The notes below the pieces were generated by a model that made no database searches, was not told the DNA's origin, and was given only the letters and a program-made list of their open reading frames with translations. 64,000 bases of DNA from Pseudorhodoferax soli. Lineage in GTDB: Bacteria; Pseudomonadota; Gammaproteobacteria; Burkholderiales; Burkholderiaceae_C. Positions 17,460-25,273 of this stretch are shown here, one piece after another. The stretch is taken from positions 426,115-490,114 of the forward strand of contig NZ_QPJK01000003.1 of assembly GCF_003337555.1 (NCBI RefSeq), in the 5' to 3' direction. Every line of letters starts with the position of its first letter. Positions within the stretch are counted from its first letter, which is position 1. Made by a program: the position numbers and the translations under genes.

Positions 17460-18043
17460 CGCAGCTTTACGTGATCGGCGAGGACGCTCTATGTTGCGCC
17501 CTCGGTGAGCGTTTGACGCGGCGTGTGCTCGGGTGGACTCTGGCACAACCTCCAGTCGATGCAAAAGGCGTTACGAGGCTCCAGGGTAATCTTGGGCGCT
17601 ATGCCGGCCTGGCGCACGTGCATCCGGTCCTGTGCGTGGCGGACGCTGATCACCATTGCCCTGTGGACTGGGTCCGGCGCTGGAAACCCAAGCACGCGTC
17701 GGAGAGATTTTTGCTACGACTAGCTGTAACGGAAGCTGAAAGTTGGCTGCTCGCCGATGCCGAGGGGCTGGCCGCGTTTCTGAAAATCCCCAAGGTGCGG
17801 GTCGCATCGCGCCCTGATGAACTGCGCGACCCAAAGCGTGAGGTCCTGCATCTTGCGAGCCAGTCGCGCGAGCAGTTGATTCGCCAAGAGGTGGTCTCGG
17901 CATTCGACCGCAGCAAGGCTGGAACAGGGTACAACGCCCATCTCTGCAACTTCGTTCGCCAGCACTGGGACCCGCTCCGCGCAATGTCGTGTTCTCCAAG
18001 TTTGGCTCGTGCAGTGCGAAGCTTGCAGTCCCTGGTGGGCTAG
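17456..18043 (+). CDS. DUF4276-like TOPRIM-fold protein, second gene of the ATPase cassette
   Basis: A 195-residue protein starting with GTG in a GTGA overlap with the ATPase stop, so the two are translated together. It has the features I associate with DUF4276/OLD-type TOPRIM domains: an early acid in LYVIGEDALC (Glu9), the DxD pair in VADADHHCP (Asp63, Asp65), and LAVTEAESWLLAD (Glu93, Glu95, Trp97). These would form a metal-binding nuclease or topoisomerase-primase-like site. Separate ATPase and TOPRIM partners resemble the arrangement of PARIS- and OLD-type defence systems, but membership of a named system is not shown. GC is low relative to neighbours. Confidence 0.7.
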   Translation: MTQLYVIGEDALCCALGERLTRRVLGWTLAQPPVDAKGVTRLQGNLGRYAGLAHVHPVLCVADADHHCPVDWVRRWKPKHASERFLLRLAVTEAESWLLADAEGLAAFLKIPKVRVASRPDELRDPKREVLHLASQSREQLIRQEVVSAFDRSKAGTGYNAHLCNFVRQHWDPLRAMSCSPSLARAVRSLQSLVG

Positions 18044-18080
18044 CCTTTAGCCCGCTACTCTTCGCTGACCACGCAGGTCC

Positions 18081-18107
18081 AAAAGAAAAGCCGGGCTATC
18101 GCCCGGC
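18081..18107 (-). terminator. Rho-independent terminator of the OmpA-like gene
   Basis: A perfect 7-bp stem GCCGGGC-TATC-GCCCGGC (18090-18107) is followed, on the minus strand, by a T-rich tract (TTTTCTTTT read from 18089 downward). It lies 21 bases beyond the stop of the minus-strand OmpA-like gene. For plus-strand reading there is no U tract, so the ATPase cassette must end by another means. Confidence 0.8.
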
Positions 18108-18127
18108 TCGAACCAATCAGGCAGGGC

Positions 18128-18652
18128 TCAGTCCACCAGGCGCAGCTCCACGCGGCGCGCTTCCTGGTCGGAACCGCTGCCGGTGGTCACCTCGGGCTTG
18201 CGCAGCGCGATGCGCGACTTGTCGACACCGGAGGCCACCAGCGCCGTGCGGACCGACAGTGCGCGCTGCTTGGCCAGCTCGGCATTCCTGGCGGCGTCGC
18301 CGCTCTCGTCGTGGAAGCCCGACAGCACGAGCTTGCGCGCGGGGGCAGCGGCCATGGCCTGGGCCACGGCGGCGATCAAGGGGGCGGCTTCGGCCGGCAG
18401 CGCGGACTCGGCGGTGCCGAAGTACAGCGTGGCGGCCAGGTCACCGGCCAGCGGGGCTTCGATCAGCACGATCTCTTCGACGACGACCACGGCCGCCGGT
18501 GCGGCCACCGCGGCAGCGGGTGCGGGCACGTCGATGCTCTGCAGCTGGCGCACCACCATGGCGCTGACCGTGCTGATGATCACCAGGGCCACGACGCCGA
18601 AGGTGATCCACAGACCCACGCGCTGCGTGTCGTCCTTGTCTTCTTGGTACAT
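18128..18652 (-). CDS. Membrane-anchored OmpA-family protein
   Basis: A 174-residue protein with one N-terminal transmembrane helix (about residues 12-36, VGLWITFGVVALVIIST), an Ala/Pro/Val-rich linker and a C-terminal OmpA-like domain (about 75-174). The domain contains LVLSGFHDESGDAARNAELAKQRALSV, the peptidoglycan-binding helix region. The usual peptidoglycan-contacting Asp/Arg positions are only partly recognisable, so binding is inferred. A GAGGAA ribosome site precedes the ATG. It is monocistronic, with its own terminator, and lies between the low-GC cassette and the acid-sugar operon. Confidence 0.82.
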   Translation of the reverse strand: MYQEDKDDTQRVGLWITFGVVALVIISTVSAMVVRQLQSIDVPAPAAAVAAPAAVVVVEEIVLIEAPLAGDLAATLYFGTAESALPAEAAPLIAAVAQAMAAAPARKLVLSGFHDESGDAARNAELAKQRALSVRTALVASGVDKSRIALRKPEVTTGSGSDQEARRVELRLVD

Positions 18653-18713
18653 GCTCAGAATTCCTCGTCCGGGTTGGTTTGCAAACAGCCGGCGATTCTA
18701 GACGGGCGTGTAT

Positions 18714-19385
18714 TCACCAACTGGCGCCGAACTGGCGCCGCAATTCGTCGATCTGCGCGTCTCCCAGCGGCCCGGGCCGGGTCAGCATCCAGAGCCGCGC
18801 CGTCTCTTCGAGTTCCTCCAGCGTGGCCATGGCTGCGGCCGGGCTGTCGTGCCAGACGTTCGGGCCGAGCCGCGCCAGCATCACCGCACGGACCGGCCGG
18901 CCTTCCTGCTGGTACCGGGCGATGGCTTCGGCCACGGCCTCGGCGGCCTCGGGCGCACCGGGGCGCCGGTAGCCGATGTGCGGCACGCGGCCGACCTTCA
19001 TGACGAAATACGGCGTGATCGGCGGCAGCAGTTCGGCGGCCGCCTCGTCGCGCAGCGAACACGCCACGAGGTGGGTGCTGTGCGTGTGGATGATGCAGCG
19101 CGCCGGCTGCGTGGTGGCCGCGCTGGCCTCGTAGATGCGCCGGTGCAGCACGATGGTCTTGCTGGCGCGGTCGCCGGCCGTCTGCTGGCCCGCAGCGTCG
19201 AGCCGCGCCAGGCGCGCCGGATCGAGGAAGCCCAGGCAGGCGTCGGTCGGCGTGATCAGGTAGCCGTCGGCCAGCCGCACGCTGATGTTGCCGGCCGTGG
19301 CGTGCACGTAGCCGCGCGCGAACAGGCTGGCGCCCACGCGCACGATCTCGGCGCGCGCAGTCGCTTCGTCCAGGAACGCGCTCAT
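18714..19385 (-). CDS. otnC: Class II aldolase family protein, 3-oxo-tetronate 4-phosphate decarboxylase (OtnC)
   Basis: A 223-residue zinc-dependent aldolase/adducin-fold enzyme. The zinc site is IIHTHSTHL, with a second region at AVMLARLGPNV where class II aldolases normally have another His. HATAGNISVRL is the phosphate-binding loop. In the acid-sugar pathway it decarboxylates 3-oxo-tetronate 4-phosphate to dihydroxyacetone phosphate. The assignment depends largely on pairing with OtnK, since fuculose-phosphate aldolases look alike. Its ATG overlaps the otnK stop by four bases. It is the last gene of the operon. Confidence 0.82.
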   Translation of the reverse strand: MSAFLDEATARAEIVRVGASLFARGYVHATAGNISVRLADGYLITPTDACLGFLDPARLARLDAAGQQTAGDRASKTIVLHRRIYEASAATTQPARCIIHTHSTHLVACSLRDEAAAELLPPITPYFVMKVGRVPHIGYRRPGAPEAAEAVAEAIARYQQEGRPVRAVMLARLGPNVWHDSPAAAMATLEELEETARLWMLTRPGPLGDAQIDELRRQFGASW

Positions 19386-20674
19386 AGCGTGCCGAAGGCC
19401 TTGGTGAAGAAGTCCGGCGTGCCGAAGTTGCCCGACTTGAGCGTGATGTGCAGCCCCTGCGGTGCGGCCGGGCTCAGTGCGTGGCACCAGGGCACGCCCG
19501 GATCGATCTGCGCGCCGATGCGCATCTGCGCGATCTCCAGCGCCTGCACGCAGGCGCCCGAAGTCTCGCCACCGGCCACGACCAGCTGGCGCACGCCCAG
19601 CTCGACCAGACCGCGCGCGATGGCGGCGATGGTCTCCTCGACCATGGCGCCGGCCTTCTCCACGCCCAGGCGGCCCTGGATGGCACGCACCGAAGACGGC
19701 TCGGCGGTGGAATAGACCAGCACCGGGCCCCCTTGCGGGTTCGCGAGCTGCTCCTTCGCCCAGGCCAGCGCCTCGCCGCGCACATCCGCCCCTTCGGCGA
19801 TGCGCAGCGGATCGATGGCGAGCGCGGGCCGGCCCGTGGCGATGAATTCCGCCACCTGGCGGTTGGTGGCGACCGAGCAACTGCCCGAGACCACGGCCTG
19901 CAGGCCGCCGGCCGCCGGCAGCGCAGCGGCCTGCGAATCCGGTGCGATGCCGAAGTTCGCCGGCAGGCCGATGGCCACGCCCGAACCGGCCGTGACGAGC
20001 GGCATGCCCTTCAGGGCCTGGCCCAGGGTGACGAGGTCGGCATTGGCCAGCGCGTCGACGATGGCGATGCCCACCCCCTCGGCCCGCAGTGCCGCGAAGC
20101 GCGCCCGGACCGCGTCCGCGCCCTGGGCGATGGACTGGTAGTCCACCAGCCCGACCTGGTGCTGCGTCTGCGCCTGCAGCACGCGCACGAGGTTGGGGTC
20201 CCGCATGGGCGTCAGCGGATGGTCCTGCATGCCCGATTCGTTGAGCAACACATCGCCTGCGAACAGGTAGCCCTTGAACACGGTGCGCTTGTTGTCCGGG
20301 AAGGCCGGCGTGGCGACCGTGAAGTCGGTGCCGAGCGCCTGCATCAGCGCGTCTGTCACCGGGCCGATGTTGCCCTCGGGCGTGCTGTCGAAGGTCGAGC
20401 AGTACTTGAAGTAGATCTGCTCGGCGCCCTGCTCCTGCAACCACTTCAAGGCGGCCAGCGATTGCGCCACGGCCTCGGCCGGCGCGATGGTGCGGCTCTT
20501 GAGCGCGACGACCACGGCATCGGCCTGGGCATCCAGCGCAGCGCCCGGCACGCCGATGGTCTGCACCACGCGCATACCCGCGCGCACCAGGTTGTTGGCC
20601 AGGTCGGTCGCGCCCGTGAAGTCGTCGGCGATGCAGCCCAGCCGCACCCTGTTGCGTTCCGTCGAAATGCTCAT
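19382..20674 (-). CDS. otnK: 3-oxo-tetronate kinase (OtnK, DUF1537 family)
   Basis: A 430-residue acid-sugar kinase of the former DUF1537 family. The N-terminal domain begins with the signature LGCIADDFTGATDLANNLV, which binds the sugar acid. The C-terminal nucleotide domain contains LVVAGGETSGACVQAL. It phosphorylates 3-oxo-tetronate at C4 for OtnC. A CXLKSGNFG-like phosphate motif occurs at the end (ITLKSGNFGTPDFF). The length is typical. It lies 22 bases after the transporter permease and overlaps otnC, consistent with one operon for C4 sugar acid use. Confidence 0.9.
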   Translation of the reverse strand: MSISTERNRVRLGCIADDFTGATDLANNLVRAGMRVVQTIGVPGAALDAQADAVVVALKSRTIAPAEAVAQSLAALKWLQEQGAEQIYFKYCSTFDSTPEGNIGPVTDALMQALGTDFTVATPAFPDNKRTVFKGYLFAGDVLLNESGMQDHPLTPMRDPNLVRVLQAQTQHQVGLVDYQSIAQGADAVRARFAALRAEGVGIAIVDALANADLVTLGQALKGMPLVTAGSGVAIGLPANFGIAPDSQAAALPAAGGLQAVVSGSCSVATNRQVAEFIATGRPALAIDPLRIAEGADVRGEALAWAKEQLANPQGGPVLVYSTAEPSSVRAIQGRLGVEKAGAMVEETIAAIARGLVELGVRQLVVAGGETSGACVQALEIAQMRIGAQIDPGVPWCHALSPAAPQGLHITLKSGNFGTPDFFTKAFGTL

Positions 20675-20695
20675 CTTCTTGTCCAGTCGTCTCGT

Positions 20696-22198
20696 TCAGC
20701 CGGCGGCCGGCAGTTCGCGCTTGGCGAACAAGCGGCCCACCAGGCCCCAGGCCAGCAGCGCCAGCGCGGCCGTGGTGATGGTGCCGACCAGGCCGTTGGC
20801 GAAGAACACGCCCATGGCGCCGTCGGACAGCAGCATGCTCTGGCGGAACGCATCCTCGGTCTTGTCGCCCAGCACCATGGCCAGGATCAGCGGTGCGATC
20901 GGGTAGTCGAGCTTCTTGAACACGTAGCCCAGCACGCCGAACGCGAGCGCAATGTACACGTCCGACATCTTGCCGCCGATGGTGTAAGCCCCGATCAGGC
21001 AGACCACGATGATCAGCGGCCCCACCACGGCGAACGGCGCGCGCAGGATGGACGAGAACAACGGGATGGTGGCCAGCACCAGCACCACGGCCACGATGTT
21101 GGCCACGTACATCGAGGAGATGAGGCCCCAGACGAACTCGGGCCGCTCGATGAACAGCATGGGCCCGGGCTGCAGGCCCCAGATCATGAGCCCGCCCATC
21201 ATCACCGCCGCGGTGGCCGAGCCGGGCACGCCCAGCGCCAGCATGGGCAGCAGGGCCGAGACGCCGGCCGAGTGGTCGGCCGCCTCGGGCGCGACGATGC
21301 CGTCGGGCTCGCCCTTGCCGAAGTTGGCACGGCGCTTCGAGAAACGCTTGGCCAGCCCGTACGACATGAACGAGGCCGCCGTCGGCCCGCCCGGCGTGAT
21401 CCCCATCCAGCAGCCGACGACGGTGGAACGCACCAGCGTGACGGCATGGCTGGGCATCTTCTTGGCGGCGTCCCACGCCACGCCCCAGCTCATGCGGGCC
21501 TTCAGGCCGTTGAACTTCAGGCCCTCCTCGATCGTCACCAGCAGTTCGCCGATGCCGAACAGGCCCACCACGGCGGCCAGGAACGAGACGCCGCTGACCA
21601 GGGTGTCCGAGCCGTAGGTCAGGCGGATCTCGCCCGACACGGTGTCCATGCCCACGGTGGCCAGGATCAGCCCGACCAGCAGCGAGGCCAGCGTCTTGAG
21701 CGGCGAGCCGCCCGACACCAGGTAGCTGCAAAAGGTCAGCAGGTACACCGCGAAGAACTCGGGCGGCCCGAACTTGAGCGCGAAATCGGCGATGGCGTTG
21801 GCGATCAGCGTGACCACGACCACGCCGGCCATGGCGCCGAAACCGGCCGACAGGAAGGCCGTGGCCAGGGCCTCGGGCGCCTTGCCGTTGCGCGCCATCG
21901 GATAGCCGTCGAAGGTGGTGGCCACCGACGAGGGTTCGCCCGGGATGTTGAACAGGATGGAGGTGGTCGATCCGCCGAACAGCGCGCCCCAGTACATGGA
22001 CGAGAGCAGGATGATGGCGGACACCGGGTCCATGGTGAAGGTCAGCGGCAGCAGCAGCGTGACGCCGTTGGGTGCGCCCAGGCCCGGCAGCACGCCGACC
22101 AGGATGCCGAGCAGCACGCCGCCGGCCATCAGCAGCACATGGTGCAGCGTCAGCGCGGTCTCGAAGCCGGTCGCGAGGTAGTGGAGTTGGTCCAGCAT
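20696..22198 (-). CDS. tctA: Tripartite tricarboxylate transporter permease TctA
   Basis: A 500-residue large permease of a TTT-family secondary transporter, with about 11-12 membrane helices. Family markers are GVLPGLGAPNGVTLLLPLTF near residue 40, YWGALFGGSTTSILFNIPGEPSS near 75 and the GVPGSATAAVMMGGLMIWG segment. It works with TctB and the binding protein TctC to import a carboxylate, here most likely a C4 sugar acid given otnK/otnC downstream. The start is 10 bases after the tctB stop. Confidence 0.93.
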   Translation of the reverse strand: MLDQLHYLATGFETALTLHHVLLMAGGVLLGILVGVLPGLGAPNGVTLLLPLTFTMDPVSAIILLSSMYWGALFGGSTTSILFNIPGEPSSVATTFDGYPMARNGKAPEALATAFLSAGFGAMAGVVVVTLIANAIADFALKFGPPEFFAVYLLTFCSYLVSGGSPLKTLASLLVGLILATVGMDTVSGEIRLTYGSDTLVSGVSFLAAVVGLFGIGELLVTIEEGLKFNGLKARMSWGVAWDAAKKMPSHAVTLVRSTVVGCWMGITPGGPTAASFMSYGLAKRFSKRRANFGKGEPDGIVAPEAADHSAGVSALLPMLALGVPGSATAAVMMGGLMIWGLQPGPMLFIERPEFVWGLISSMYVANIVAVVLVLATIPLFSSILRAPFAVVGPLIIVVCLIGAYTIGGKMSDVYIALAFGVLGYVFKKLDYPIAPLILAMVLGDKTEDAFRQSMLLSDGAMGVFFANGLVGTITTAALALLAWGLVGRLFAKRELPAAG

Positions 22199-22208
22199 GG
22201 CAGATGAA

Positions 22209-22703
22209 TCAGGCGGCGGTGCGCAGGGTGTCGAGCCAGTCTTCCAGCGGTCCGCGGGCCAGCGGCACGCCGAACCACAGCTCGAACACGGCGTACAGCA
22301 CGATGGCGGCGCCGAAGCCGATCAGCAGCGAACGGCCCCAGCCGAAGCCGCCGTGCACGCGGCACATGTACAGGAGGAACAGCGCCGAAGCGAGGTAGAA
22401 GCCGAGGAACGGCGCGGCCACGGCCAGCACCACGGTGGGCCCGAACAGCGAGAACACGCGGCGCAGCTGCGTGCCGTCGGCGAAGGTGCCTTGCACCGGC
22501 TGGCGCACGGCCTGCACCAGCAGCGCCAGGCTCACCGCCAGCAGCAGCACGGCCAGGCGCAGCGGGAAGTAGCCGGCCTGCGGGCCGGTGTCGCCCCAGC
22601 CCGATGCGAGCTGCAGGCTGCCGTAGATGACGACCGCCGAGAAGGCGGCCAGAAGCCCGGCCATGGTCACTTCCATGGCCTGGCGGCGGATCGAGACGGG
22701 CAT
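22209..22703 (-). CDS. tctB: Tripartite tricarboxylate transporter small permease TctB
   Basis: A 164-residue protein with four predicted helices, the small membrane subunit of the TTT transporter. The pattern STDTGPQAGYFP-like (WGDTGPQAGYFPLRL, residues about 37-51) is characteristic of TctB. The ATG lies 2 bases after the tctC stop, so translation is probably coupled. It forms the membrane complex with TctA. Sequence conservation in this subunit is low family-wide, so context carries much of the assignment. Confidence 0.88.
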   Translation of the reverse strand: MPVSIRRQAMEVTMAGLLAAFSAVVIYGSLQLASGWGDTGPQAGYFPLRLAVLLLAVSLALLVQAVRQPVQGTFADGTQLRRVFSLFGPTVVLAVAAPFLGFYLASALFLLYMCRVHGGFGWGRSLLIGFGAAIVLYAVFELWFGVPLARGPLEDWLDTLRTAA

Positions 22704-22705
22704 GT

Positions 22706-23710
22706 TCAGTCCTTGACCAGCCAGTCGTCCTTGGCGAACTGGGCTTTGTTCTTGGCGGCGTCGGCGGCGATGTAGTCCTTCAGCTTGGCGCCGGTCAGGA
22801 ACATCTCGGTCTGCAGGCCGCGGGCCAGCCATTCCTTGAACTCGGGCTTCTCGCGCACCTGGGCCATCACGTTCTCGTAGTACTTGACCTGCTCGGGCGT
22901 GAGGCCGCCGGCGGCCCACACCGTGCGCGGCATGTTGAAGGTGTCGATGGCGATGCCCGACTCCTTGCAGGTCGGCACGTCGGCGAAGCCCTTGTCGCCA
23001 TGCACCTTGCCGGCGATCTTGAGGCGCTCCTTGGTGAACACGCACAGCGGCTGCACCTTGCCGGCGCGCCAGTGCGAGACGTTCTCCGACGGGTTGTTCA
23101 GGTTCGCGTCCACATGCCCGCCCGACAGCTGGGCGGCGACCTCGCCGCCGGACTTGAACGGCACGTAGGTCATCTGCACGCCGGTGGCCATCTCGATCTG
23201 GCGCGTGAGGATGTGGTCGGTGTCCTTGGACTGGGCACCGCCCATCTTGATGGCGCCGGCCTTGGCGCGGGCGGCGTCGATGAAGCCCTTGGCGTCCTTG
23301 TACGGGCTCTCGGCGTTGGACCACAGCAGGAATTCGTCGGCCGCCATGATGGCCACGGGCGCCATGGTCTCGATCTTGTAGCCGACCTTGGTGATCATCG
23401 GCATCAGGTAGGCGAGGTTGGTGGAGAACACCAGCTTGTTCGCGTCGCCCTGGGAGGACTGCAGGTAGACCATGGCCTCCGAACCGGCGCCGCCGCCCTT
23501 GTTGGTCACGATGATGGGCACCGGCATGAGCTTGTGCTTCTGCACCGTGGCCTGCACCACGCGGGCGAACTGGTCGGTGCCGCCGCCGGGGCCGGCGGTG
23601 ACGACGAACTCGACCGGGCGGGTCGGCTTCCAGTCGGCGGCCAGGGCCGGTGCGGCGAAGGCGCCGGCAACGGCGGCGGCCACGGCGAGGGTGTGGAATG
23701 CAGTGCGCAT
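22706..23710 (-). CDS. tctC: TctC/Bug-family periplasmic binding protein
   Basis: A 334-residue exported solute-binding protein. The signal peptide ends ...FAAPALA before ADWKPTRPVEF. The mature protein begins with the Bug-family signature VEFVVTAGPGGGTDQFARV, which forms the first ligand loop, and has the second loop TYVPFKSGGEVAAQLSGGHV. It should deliver the carboxylate substrate to TctAB. The gene lies 22 bases after the dehydrogenase gene and opens the transporter block tctC-tctB-tctA. The ligand is inferred to be a C4 sugar acid or related hydroxyacid. Confidence 0.9.
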   Translation of the reverse strand: MRTAFHTLAVAAAVAGAFAAPALAADWKPTRPVEFVVTAGPGGGTDQFARVVQATVQKHKLMPVPIIVTNKGGGAGSEAMVYLQSSQGDANKLVFSTNLAYLMPMITKVGYKIETMAPVAIMAADEFLLWSNAESPYKDAKGFIDAARAKAGAIKMGGAQSKDTDHILTRQIEMATGVQMTYVPFKSGGEVAAQLSGGHVDANLNNPSENVSHWRAGKVQPLCVFTKERLKIAGKVHGDKGFADVPTCKESGIAIDTFNMPRTVWAAGGLTPEQVKYYENVMAQVREKPEFKEWLARGLQTEMFLTGAKLKDYIAADAAKNKAQFAKDDWLVKD

Positions 23711-23732
23711 GCTTGTGTCTCCTGGTGATGGG

Positions 23733-25124
23733 TCAGCGGGCGGGGAAGAAGGCGGCGTCCTGCTGCTGTCGCAGGCGCAGCAGTTCGGAACGCGGATCGA
23801 TGGCGATGTCGTCGAAGCAGACCAGCTGGCCGGCCGCGATGTCGCGCACCAGGCGGTGGTTGCCGACCAGGTAGAACGGCGCCGGCGTGCCGGCGGCCAG
23901 CGGCGCGGCCGGCACCAGCTCGGCCGCCATGCCGTCGATGGTGTGGTGGTGGCCGCCCATGGCCAAGACGGTGCCGGCCGGCAGCGCGCGCGTGCTGCGC
24001 GCGACCAGGTCCAGCCGCGGCTCGGGCGACTGCGCGCCGCTGGAGACGCCCAGGACGGCGGCGTCGAGCACGCTGGTCATGGCCTCCAGGCCCAGCAGGT
24101 GGCGCGGGATGTAGACCATGGCACGGCGCTGGTCGCGGCTCAGCACATGGCCCTTGCCCAGCAGCAGCTCCCAGGTCGGTGCGTCGTCGCAGCGGATCAC
24201 CACGAACACGCCGCCGGCGAAGCTCAGTTCGTCGGGCCGGCGCAGGCAGTGGAACACGTCGATGGCGCCTTCGCGTGCGAACAGCCCGCCCTCGGCCTGG
24301 CTGGCGAACAGGTCGGGCACCTCGGCCGGCCGCGCGATCGGCGCGTGCAGCGGCGACACGTCGGCCATCAGGCCGGTGCTGTTGGCCACCACCTGCAGCT
24401 CGCAGAGGTCGGGCACGGCGCGCTGCGGCAACGCGGCGCAGATCTCGGCACGGGCCTGGACGCGCGCGCCCACGGCGCCCTCTCCCAGCCCGAAGTGCGC
24501 GCCGAAGCCCGGCACGGCGATCGACGCGCCGTTGCTGTGCATGGTCTCGGTGGCGGCGTCGAAGACGAAGTCGTACTCGCTGGACTTGCCGGCCGACAGC
24601 ACCGTGAATCCCAGGGCCTGCGCCCAGGTCACCAAGCCGATCAGCAGCGAAGGCTGGTCGCCGTCCACGGGCGTGACCACCCGGCCCTTGGCGCGCGCCA
24701 GGCGCGACAGCTCGGGGCCGACCACGCTGTCCACCTCCTTGGAAGCCAGCGCCACGTGCAGGCCGGCCTCGATCGCCAGGCGTGCATGGCGCGCGCCGGC
24801 TTCGGGATGGCCGGTGGCCTCCACCATCACCTGCAGCGGCAGGCCGAGCACGGTGGCCACGTCGCCGGCTGCGATGCACAGCCCCTGCTCCCAGGCCGCG
24901 GCGGCCTCTGCCGGCGTGTGACACTGCGCGACCCGGTCCGCTGCGACGCCGATGGCGGCGAAGGCGTCGGCCGCGATGGCCGGCGTCAGGTCGACGGCCA
25001 CGCGGGTGTTGACGGTGCGCACGCGCGTCGACTGGGCCAGGAAACTGCGGCCGAAGCCGCCGCTGCCGACGACGCACACCTCGATGGGCTGGGTGACGCC
25101 GGCGTATCGGTGAAGATGGTCCAT
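23733..25124 (-). CDS. COG4091-type homoserine dehydrogenase-like oxidoreductase with SAF domain
   Basis: A 463-residue protein. The N-terminal Rossmann fold (IEVCVVGSGGFGRSFLAQ) and VMVEATGHPEAGARHARL resemble homoserine dehydrogenases. The C-terminal part (about residues 375-463) is SAF-like, with LAMGGHHHTIDG. This matches COG4091, predicted NAD(P)-dependent dehydrogenases often found with sugar-acid genes. In this operon it occupies the slot where threonate or erythronate pathways have an LtnD/DenD dehydrogenase, so it may oxidise the imported acid. That is inference. MDHLHRYAG is chosen because earlier codons run through the shared operator region. Confidence 0.7.
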   Translation of the reverse strand: MDHLHRYAGVTQPIEVCVVGSGGFGRSFLAQSTRVRTVNTRVAVDLTPAIAADAFAAIGVAADRVAQCHTPAEAAAAWEQGLCIAAGDVATVLGLPLQVMVEATGHPEAGARHARLAIEAGLHVALASKEVDSVVGPELSRLARAKGRVVTPVDGDQPSLLIGLVTWAQALGFTVLSAGKSSEYDFVFDAATETMHSNGASIAVPGFGAHFGLGEGAVGARVQARAEICAALPQRAVPDLCELQVVANSTGLMADVSPLHAPIARPAEVPDLFASQAEGGLFAREGAIDVFHCLRRPDELSFAGGVFVVIRCDDAPTWELLLGKGHVLSRDQRRAMVYIPRHLLGLEAMTSVLDAAVLGVSSGAQSPEPRLDLVARSTRALPAGTVLAMGGHHHTIDGMAAELVPAAPLAAGTPAPFYLVGNHRLVRDIAAGQLVCFDDIAIDPRSELLRLRQQQDAAFFPAR

Positions 25125-25189
25125 GTGAATGCAGTTGGCGCGCAGAACAGGGTTTCGGTCGCGCCGGAAAGAAGAATGGCGCAAGTTTG

Positions 25190-25271
25190 CATGCACTTTG
25201 CACATCGAAGCCGAGGGAAAACCCTAGGTTTTGAGATTCTAGACATCAAAGTGCATGTACTTGGAGGTACA
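25190..25271. promoter_or_regulatory. Operator-like inverted repeats in the gntR/dehydrogenase divergent promoter
   Basis: An 11-bp perfect inverted repeat, CATGCACTTTG (25190-25200) and CAAAGTGCATG (25247-25257), is separated by 46 bases. Between them lies AAAACC-CTA-GGTTTT (25218-25232). A further dyad TGTAC-TTGGAG-GTACA (25256-25271) covers the GGAGG ribosome site of the GntR gene. GntR/FadR regulators bind short dyads of this kind. The last site would suit autorepression and the outer pair looping or paired dimers. This is pattern-based with no proof of binding. Confidence 0.5.
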
Positions 25272-25273
25272 AG

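Noticed and set aside
18128-18652. OmpA-like gene as a third component of the ATPase/TOPRIM cassette
   Set aside because: It is on the opposite strand, has native high GC and its own terminator facing the cassette.
19448-22207. Very long open frames antisense to otnK and the tct genes
   Set aside because: They are products of high GC with few stop codons, have His/Arg/Gln-rich translations with no domain, and overlap well-supported genes on the other strand.
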